Part shown: one piece after another, positions 56,986 through 64,000 of the stretch
Position numbering within the stretch: the first letter of the stretch is position 1
Layout of the letters: each line of letters opens with the position of its first letter
DNA from: Ascaphus truei
Taxonomy: Eukaryota > Chordata > Amphibia > Anura > Ascaphidae
DNA length: 64,000 bases
Reading direction: 5' to 3'
NCBI GenBank assembly: GCA_036426205.1
Contig: CM071568.1
Coordinates: 220,246,605-220,310,604, forward strand
The notes under the pieces: model-generated
The model's input: only the letters and a program-made list of their open reading frames with translations
What the model was told of the DNA's origin: nothing
The model's database searches: none
Made by a program: the position numbers and the translations under genes

Positions 56986-58399
56986 CTTACTGGGCTGCTG
57001 GGGGTGAAATCTGGGCAAAAATAGGTGTGGGGCGCCTGCTTCGGAAGGCTTTTCTGACAGGGAAATCCACCCGGCTCTCCTGGTCCACTTTTCGGCTAAA
57101 AACCTTAAAATCCGAGACCACTATGGGCCTCATGCAGTAAGCGTTGATAAGGGAAATATGGCCATGTTATAGCCAAAATTGGGTTTGAGATTCAGTAAGC
57201 GCCGATAAGTGCTTCATATCGCCAGGTTTCGGAGCCGATAATTTGGTTATGGCCAGTCGCCTGCCGATAAGCCTGTTTTCGACACTGATCGCCACTTTTT
57301 TAAATCGGCTGGATTCAACAAAAAAAAACAGCTTATCGGGGCTGATCGGCACTACGAAATTGAGATGTTATGGCCGATTTCTCCCGCCAACTAAAGTTGG
57401 CATTTTGGACGGGAGAACGATCGCTAAGGCTGCCGGAACGGCACTTAGAAAAAAAAAATCTTCTGTACATCAATGGAAGTCAATGGAGCGGGGACGTATA
57501 ACAGTATAGTACTGTTTACGTTTCATTGCTCACAATACAAACGTCATTTGCATTACAGTGTGGGGGCATTCCCTGCATTGTGTCACAGCTGATGTGTCTT
57601 ATTTGCATAACATTCGACTTTTACATGTTTTCAGCATTTGCGGGTCACATTACTCATCATGTGATGATGTGGCAAGGGAAAATACTATACTACACTCTTA
57701 AAGGAGAACCTCACATCATATCACACATTTTACTCAACTCAGCGACAATTATTTACATGATGTCACACATGTCACACATACACCGTATATTCATGTTCCT
57801 TTACATTACACAATGCTTGTAATGTGTCACGCATCTTTAAACCTTCATGTACATCTAAATTCTCATGTTTACATCTACGTTTGGGTCCTCCCTATTTTCA
57901 TGACGTCACTTATTGGACGCTCAATCACATTGCATGTTTACATTGTAACCGTTGCATTACAAGCACTTCAACCTAACTTATACACACATGTACAGTAATT
58001 CATCATTGGGACACCTTGTAAACTCATTCTATACCAACTATCCTCCTTACACAAATGCATGCATATGCACACGACTATTCATTGTTGCCAACATGTCACA
58101 ATAACATGGATAATTACACATGTTACACAAAACTTTTCCCACGTCAATCTCAGCCTTTTTGTCTCATTACATGACTGACTCTTGCGTTCACAAGTGTTAC
58201 ATGCATTGCACATGCAACTATTTATTTGCAAGCAATCTTTGTACAAAGCTTCACGTCACATCATTGCCAAATATCATCATTCCCTGCAGAATACACACAA
58301 CAAATACTTAGAACAACAAGTGCACACAGCTTGCCACAGAAGTACTTTATTATGTTAATGTAACACCTTGCATTTTACTATGTCACCTGACATCATCAC

Positions 58400-58420
58400 A
58401 TACCTATTTAAAGGACGCAC
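58400..58420 (+). promoter_or_regulatory. TATA-like promoter of the Harbinger transposase
   Basis: CTATTTAAAGGACGC lies about 40 bases before the ATG at 58454. A very similar CTTTTTAAGGACGCC lies at 62265-62281. Confidence 0.5.
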
Positions 58421-58453
58421 ATTACCTGCTCATTCACAGCTACTCATTTCAAA

Positions 58454-59757
58454 ATGTTGCGAATGTTTAGGAGACGCAGGAACATTCTTTTCTATGACAT
58501 GCTTGCTGATCAAGAGAATGATATAGGGCAAGGTAGGGACACACCGAGGGACAGTGACAGTGACGCGGATACGACAGGGACAGGGAGAGGGACAGGCCGA
58601 GGGACAGGTAGAGGGACAGGAGATCAGAGGAGAAGACAGACGAGACAACTTGTGCCTCGTCCGCGTCTGTACAGGGAGAGAACCCTGTTAGATGGGATGA
58701 GTGAGGAGGAGATTGTAAGTCGCTATCGTTTGAGTTCAGCAGCAATCTTATCTCTTTATGAGGAGATAAGGGGGGATTTAGATTTTTTCACAGCCAGAGG
58801 TCGTGCAGTCCCTGGGCTTGTTAAAATGCTGTGCTCATTACATTATCTTGCTTCCGCGTCATACCAGACAACTGTGGGCATAGTGGGCGGGGTCTCGCAA
58901 TCTACATTCTCGCGGGCCTTGACCCAGTTTCTCTATGCACTCAATAGACGCGCTAGGAATTATATTCATTTTCCTACAGAGGCAACAGAGTGGCTGGAAG
59001 TCAGGACTGGCTTTTATAATATAGCAGGGATACCATCTGTGCTGGGTGCAATCGATTGCACACATGTTGCTTTGATTGCACCTAGTCAGAGTGAGCATGT
59101 GTACCGCAATCGGAAGCACTACCATTCACTCAATGTACAGGTGGTATGTGATGCCACGATGAGGATAATGCATGTGGTACCCAAGTTCCCTGGTTCCAGT
59201 CACGATTCCTCTATCCTGAGGAACTCTTCAGTCTTCCATGCGTTCGAAGAGGGACATTTTGAACCTGGTTGGCTGCTGGGTGAGTACATATTTACATGTT
59301 CTAACACAAAACACATGTTGATTTAGGAATGTTGGCATTGTACAATTTGATCACTAATGTCAGCTTATGTGTGCTCCATTCATTATAGGTGACTCAGGAT
59401 ACGGAATTAGGCCGTGGCTCTTGACTCCGGTGCTAAACCCTCAAACTGAAGCAGAGGAGAGGTACAATGCAGCCCATATATCTACAAGATCTGTTATAGA
59501 GAGGACATTTGGCCTACTCAAGACCAGGTTTAGGTGTCTGGACAGAACTGGTGGGGCTCTTCTATACAAGCCTCAAAAAGTGTCTGATATTATCCTTGCC
59601 TGTTGCATTTTGCACAATGTTGCACTCAGGCACAATGTACAGTCAGACCTAGCTGAGGCTTTGGTAGACGAGCATCCCACCCATGTAGCTGCTGAAAATG
59701 AACAAACAGCCAGTGGTGGCCAGACACGACAGAATCTCATCAATTCATTTTTTTCTT
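58454..59757 (+). CDS. PIF/Harbinger transposase (HARBI1-like), two coding exons plus a split stop
   Basis: Exon 1 is 58454-59279, intron 59280-59388 (GTGAGT...TTATAG), exon 2 59389-59757 with a GTAAGT donor. A third exon from 59849 would complete a TGA across the junction, giving about 398 residues. If unspliced, translation adds eight residues to a stop at 59783. The N-terminus has a repeated Thr-Gly-Arg-Gly stretch and basic residues. A helical region (IVSRYRLSSAAILSLYEEI) and the DDE_4 core follow: GAIDCTHVAL (first D), PGSSHDSSIL, LGDSGYG (second D, formed across the intron) and VIERTFGLLKTRFRCL (E). The frame is intact, which is unusual here; it may be active or recently so. Known Harbingers need a second DNA-binding protein. 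Confidence 0.93.
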
Positions 59758-59850
59758 GTAAGTACAAACTCATATGTTCCTAGTACTACTTTTATAGTTT
59801 AATTATGTTATATTAACAATAATGTTTCTTTATATAACCTTCTGTTAGGA

Positions 59851-60975
59851 CACAGATGAATATGGGTTGCACACCTTTCTTTTCTCTGCTGTGTGCACAA
59901 AGGGATGTGGCACCGGTATGTTATTGTTGCACAGGTTATATAATCCCTCTTCAATTGTACTTTAGTTGTGTGTATGTGAATACAACTTGGGTAACAAAGC
60001 AATAATATTTTAGCATTGTGTTATTCCTTATGCTAAGACAAAACACATATTATGCCCATAATCATTCATGCTTCTAGTATGCTTACATACAATGTTATTG
60101 GTGCAGTGTAACATGTACATCCAGATGATGTGTACACCAGGCTGATTTACATTTTGAATGTCATTAAATATACATGGTGTTGCACATTTAACACCAAATA
60201 CACACTTTGATGTGTTCTTTACGGTACTGAAGATGGCATGTCAATGTTTGCAATTTATATATTGTTCCTTTGCATTATAGGTATATTTGCAGTATGACTG
60301 ATCATGGTATGTATATTTGCTGACATCTCTCATAAGATGTGGCTACCTCAATCTTCCTATAATTATTGGAACTAAAAAACCAACATATTGGTTTAAACAC
60401 AAATGTTACATATATGTACTTTCTGTATCATGTATATGCATTTAGCTACTCTTGAGCTTTCATGTGCATTGTATTACAAAATGATTACTCACATTTCATC
60501 ACATTTTATGTATGTTTCCTTATAATTTCCATTAATGTAATATAGAGGTGGTTGGAGAAAAGGGGATAACTGTACTTATTTGTTTACTTACGGGAGCACA
60601 TTCATCACTAGCATAGACACACTTTTTAAGACAACTGTTTGTGTCTCTATCAATTGGTGTAGGATCCATGTATAACACCGACAAATGATAACACCAGCTT
60701 TATTATGGTAGCTTATATCATCATATTGACTATACTATGTATTGCTAAACGATTAATAAACACAGTAAACTATAGTTAGTTAGGTTAATGAAATATACAC
60801 AGAAACGTACTTCATAACATGATGGTGATGTCATATTCAGAACATCATGCATTGGAGGGGACCATAACATCTGGCCAGTAACATTATTTGCTACAGTCCC
60901 AAACCATTTTATCTACATACCCATGTAACAAGAGATTTTAAAAATAAATGGCTACTTGGTTGTAAGTGTCCTTTA
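59851..60975. other. no gene seen, 3' of Harbinger transposase
   Basis: AT-rich sequence. Short CAG/GTATGT-like sites near 60278-60310 could be further splice sites of the transposase 3' end, but none can be fixed. Confidence 0.5.
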
Positions 60976-60979
60976 CATT

Positions 60980-61241
60980 GGGAGAAGGAGTGGCTCACTG
61001 AGTAAAGACACACACTGGCACTGATAGTTTGAAGCAGGGGAGTCTGGTTCAATTCCCGGTGTGGGCTCCTTGTGACCTTGGCCAAGTCACTTTATCTCCC
61101 TGTGCCTCATGCGGCAAAAAAACATTTGTACGTTCCACGGGCCAGGGACCTCAGGCTGAAACATGTGTCTGTAAATCGCTGCGTACAACTAGCAGCCCTA
61201 TACATGAACATGCTCATATTATTATTATTATTATTATTGTT
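60980..61241 (+). mobile_element. tRNA-derived SINE with MIR-like 3' segment
   Basis: The 5' part has pol III boxes: A box TGGCTCACTGAGTAAAG and B box GGTTCAATTCCC. The 3' part reads TGTGACCTTGGCCAAGTCAC, TTTATCTCCCTGTGCCTC, as in MIR/L2-tailed SINEs. The tail is (ATT)n at 61218-61241. Confidence 0.85.
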
Positions 61242-61799
61242 ACATAGTTTCGACAGTCATACGTTCCATTACATATTAGAATACACAAATGTGTTAGCAG
61301 AGTGGGAATGGTTGTTATATATAAAACACACCATGTCATAAAATGTTAGTAGTCATTAAAGAACACTCAATAAAAATTCATGAGGCACTCTTTTGCAACA
61401 TCATTATGTTAATTAAGTGCTTATGCAATATAGGCATAAGGGTATCACATTTTTAATTGTTTGTTAATAAGCGCTGCAAGCAATATAAAATTAGTTCCAT
61501 ATGTAGTATAGTAGTCGGTGGCTCCTCCTCACAATCATCTCATATAAAGGTAGACTCTTCTGAAATCATACATTGATCCGATTGTATCTTCCCCGACATC
61601 TCTGAAATACAGCAAACACATGATGGTCAAAGATGGCACCTTACTAGATATGCATCCGTGACAACGCGTTACGCAGCTCTATATGATTGTGTAGATACAC
61701 ACGTCAGTCACTTATATGTTAGAAGTAAAACTGTTCATCAGTATGTAATGTTTCTTTAAATTTGTAGCAGGCATAACTATGTATAAGAAGTGAACGTTG

Positions 61800-62365
61800 C
61801 CTGTATACTGAAAGATGTGCGCGCACATCTTTGTGTGCGCACGCACTTCACGCTTGGCTCCACTAACTGTTAGCGCATGCGCAAAACAAAGCGTACGTTG
61901 TGCGTTCAATACATGTTGAAAATACCAGTAAACATAACATCTTTATTTCAAATACAATGAAGACGAAACTACATTCGTTCTAAACGAGTACATCTGTATT
62001 CTTTTTAAACAGACGTGTTTGAACAGAAAGCACGGCCGATAACACAATGCGCAAATGCAATACGTGTGACGTCATGTTAAGCCAGCGTGAAACGCACGAT
62101 AACACTCCTCCCACTCAATTAACATTCGGCTAACGCCCAGGGTACGCCTACAAACACTGAGCCGCACGCATCACACACTGCAGTTACCGTTACTATAACA
62201 AAACATGACAGCCAATAGGCTTTGAGGCGCGCACGTCACTTGGGGGCGGGACTTACATCAGTAATCCTTTTTAAGGACGCCTTGGCCCATGACAAGGGTC
62301 CCACGTCATACGTGGTGGACCCGGTTTTCAATGTTGTAGATGTTGCATGATAACAAAACAGGTAT
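61800..62365 (+). promoter_or_regulatory. CpG-rich promoter-like region with a possible non-coding first exon
   Basis: CpG-rich against AT-rich surroundings. It contains TGACGTCA (about 62078), CCAATAGG (about 62213), GGGGGCGGG (about 62243) and CTTTTTAAGGACGC (62265-62279), then a possible exon ending CAAAACAG|GTATGTG near 62360 on the plus strand. It could be a host promoter or belong to the Harbinger element (it shares AAGGACGC with the transposase promoter). No downstream coding exon is visible on this strand. Confidence 0.5.
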
Positions 62366-62614
62366 GTGTTAGAGTAATGGAAAAATGTTGCTAATATGTT
62401 TAAAGGGATAGGAAAGTACGTATATTTATTCCGTCAGCAATGTGTACTACTCTTTCAGGTTCTACTATATTGTATTAGGAAACAATTTGTTTGTGATCGC
62501 TACATGTTATGCAGTCTGCAATGTTACGCTGTATCCACGCATTGAAAGTGAAAATGGTGGTTACAAAAAAAAAAAAAATTTAAACGCAGAGTCAACGCAT
62601 AACGATTGTTATAT

Positions 62615-63283
62615 TTACCATTCTTCTAGAATTAACTCTTCGCCTGGCTGCAACTGGTCGCTCCAGAAATGCAAGGCATTTTCATCCACGCTTAACCCAA
62701 CCGCTGAATCCAGTATGGCACATATCTCCTCCAGGATGCGCTCATAGGAATCGCCACTGCTTTCTTCAAATAATTGGTCGGGAGGTAGGTTCATTTCTTC
62801 GGGTTCCCATTCCAATGCATTTTCAGCTGAAAGGCTTGGTACATAATCATAGTACTTTTGTTCTTGTACAATGTGGGTTTCAGGAATGGAGGCTGCAGAT
62901 ATTGCAGCACGTATCGATTCAAACGGATCAGTAGTAGCGGATACATTGCTATTGCCATTAGGAATAAATATGCCTTTCACGACAATATAAGTGCCGTCTT
63001 TCAGGAGAAATTGTTTTTCCGGGGCAATCTTCCAGAAACCATAGGTGTGTTGTAGCTTATCCTGGTCACGTTCAAAAAAGTCATTACTTGATAAAGTGAA
63101 TCTTATTGAGGAATTAAAATTCCGTGCATGCTTACGGTCTTGGTAATAAGGATATTTTGCTCGAATGAAATCATCGATTTGGCGTGTGCTTGCTTTCTGT
63201 CCGCGACTGTTCAAGATGGCTTCACAGATCATGTACTTATACCCTAAAAGGGGATTAATATTGTTAACGAATTCATCAGCCAT
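62615..63283 (-). CDS. intact single-exon forkhead-like protein
   Basis: The likely start is ATG 63283 (GACATGG, good context), giving 222 residues; a longer frame opens at 63388. The winged-helix domain is near the N-terminus: YKYMICEAILNSRGQKAS (helix 1), TRQIDDFIRAKYPYYQ (helix 2, close to the fork head IYxFI...FPYY), HARNFNSSIRFTLSSNDFFE (recognition helix, matching NSIRHNLSLNxxF) and YGFWKIAPEKQ (wing, like GxYWxLDP). The C-terminal half is acidic (YVPSLSAENALEWEPEEMN; ERILEEICAILDS; PGEELILEEW), possibly an activation or partner-binding region. Subfamily unknown and very divergent. It faces the Harbinger transposase convergently. No stop or shift, so it is either recent or under selection. 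It is probably a DNA-binding protein in the nucleus; role unknown. Confidence 0.85.
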   Translation of the reverse strand: MADEFVNNINPLLGYKYMICEAILNSRGQKASTRQIDDFIRAKYPYYQDRKHARNFNSSIRFTLSSNDFFERDQDKLQHTYGFWKIAPEKQFLLKDGTYIVVKGIFIPNGNSNVSATTDPFESIRAAISAASIPETHIVQEQKYYDYVPSLSAENALEWEPEEMNLPPDQLFEESSGDSYERILEEICAILDSAVGLSVDENALHFWSDQLQPGEELILEEW

Positions 63284-64000
63284 GTCTGAGTAGCACAAAA
63301 GCTGTGTGCAGGTCTGTGTTATTTGCTCATCAAAATGAATGTGCTGAATGGCTAACAAACTCCTGTTTTTCCTTGTCAAGGTCAACAAAACTAACTACTT
63401 TGACTCCTTATTTCAAACGCCAATTGGATTTGTTTGTCTAATTGGGTTAACAGTTGTGGTTCGTGATATGGGACTGTGGGAGAAACATTTCTCCTTCTTT
63501 TATCTCGTTTGTGAAAAACATCCCTAGACTTTGAATGCGTTCACATAGTGTTTTTTTGAAAACTAACAAAGACCACTGTGTGAAAATATTTCTTAGCCAG
63601 GCATATCAGTAAAAACACACCTGCAAAAAGAAATGTTTTTTCCCCGCTTACATTTCTGTGTGTATGTGAAAGTCTGGTTAACTCCCTGTCTGCATGAGTT
63701 TAAATACGTGTGTATATATATATATATATAAATATATCTCTCTTATAAAAATATATATATATTTATATATTATATTTTATTTTTTTTAATATTGCAGGAG
63801 TACACACAACATTGATGGCATTAAGTATACCTTGTATGAAACCTATTTAAATGGTGAGAAACATGATTGAATTAAGTAATAAACATTTGTTTAAGCACAA
63901 TACTGTTAGAGTCTCATACTTAGGATATTTCTCAAACATTAGGCCTGTATTATTAAAATAGTGTTTTCACAAGGAAGCATGAAGTGTATTAGTTTGTAAA
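63284..64000. other. upstream region of the forkhead-like gene
   Basis: On the minus strand a TATA-like GTATTTAAACTC lies near 63705, about 420 bases before the start codon. A TTTTTGCAG acceptor-like site is near 63620. A (TA)n tract spans 63711-63780. No Harbinger right end is seen before the window stops. Confidence 0.5.

Larger units (their letters stand above)
57125..59850 (+). mobile_element. autonomous Harbinger element, left end and transposase
   Basis: The left end is GGGCCTCATGCAGTAAGCG after TAT. It is followed by GATAAG/CTTATCG-rich sequence (57140-57420), in the style of the ends at 6872 and 31506. A PIF/Harbinger transposase with an intron lies 1.3 kb inside. The matching right end (expected GCTTACTGCATGAGGCCC) is not found up to 64000, so the element may extend past the window. 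The interval shown ends at the last transposase exon. Confidence 0.8.

Noticed and set aside
61040..61070. Functional tRNA gene
   Set aside because: Only A and B boxes of a SINE head are present; no cloverleaf can be drawn, and a SINE tail follows.
63690..63700. CTGCATGAG near the window end as Harbinger right terminus
   Set aside because: Only nine bases agree with the expected end; the flanking GGCCC and GATAAG motifs are missing.

Overview
The window is vertebrate, very probably amphibian (frog-like), DNA. The reasons are large repeat-filled introns and a mixture of Penelope-like elements (PLEs), Harbinger, Tc1, CR1, L1, a Gmr1-type Ty3/gypsy element and a tRNA-derived SINE with MIR-like 3' sequence. 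It is draft assembly, with one N gap at 20213-20295. I see no bacterial features. The species call is an inference.

The one host gene I can support is on the minus strand and spans most of the window. Three coding exons (47219-47520, 25849-26008, 12373-12498) join in phase with consensus splice sites. They encode a CW zinc finger, a PWWP domain and a following conserved helix, matching ZCWPW2, a reader of methylated histone H3. Introns 1 and 2 are about 21 kb and 13 kb and hold nearly all the mobile DNA listed. The 3' end of the gene is not recognised here and probably lies further left.

Layout. 1-2544: two L1 copies. 2545-4151: a frameshifted forkhead-domain gene remnant between perfect 57-bp direct repeats. 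4200-5890: a Tc1 element with one nonsense codon. 6872-9797: a fold-back Harbinger-like element. 11160-12326: a 1.2-kb LTR-like element. 14763-20913: two back-to-back CT-rich elements sharing TIRs, the second with a solo LTR inside. 21000-24220: a PLE interrupted by an LTR-like element. 24957-25712: two MITEs. 27480-37650: a 10-kb interrupted palindrome of PLE sequence. One of its arms is split by a decayed gypsy element carrying about 18 heptads of the RNA polymerase II CTD type (YSPTSPS). Its centre holds PLE reverse-transcriptase and GIY-YIG remnants and a well-formed hammerhead ribozyme. 38190-44040: LTR elements with a coiled-coil-like gag remnant. 44028-45330: CR1. 49542-55242: a Gmr1-like retrotransposon with integrase before reverse transcriptase and a SCAN-like Gag. 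57125 onward: an autonomous Harbinger with a two-intron transposase. 62615-63283: an intact single-exon forkhead-like gene, convergent to that transposase.

Best candidates for something new: (1) the intact forkhead-like ORF beside or inside the Harbinger element, where known Harbingers carry a Myb/SANT-like partner; (2) the CTD-like heptad array inside a gypsy remnant; (3) the SCAN-bearing, integrase-first Gmr1 element. Calls rest on reading translated sequence and motifs by eye; no database search was possible.
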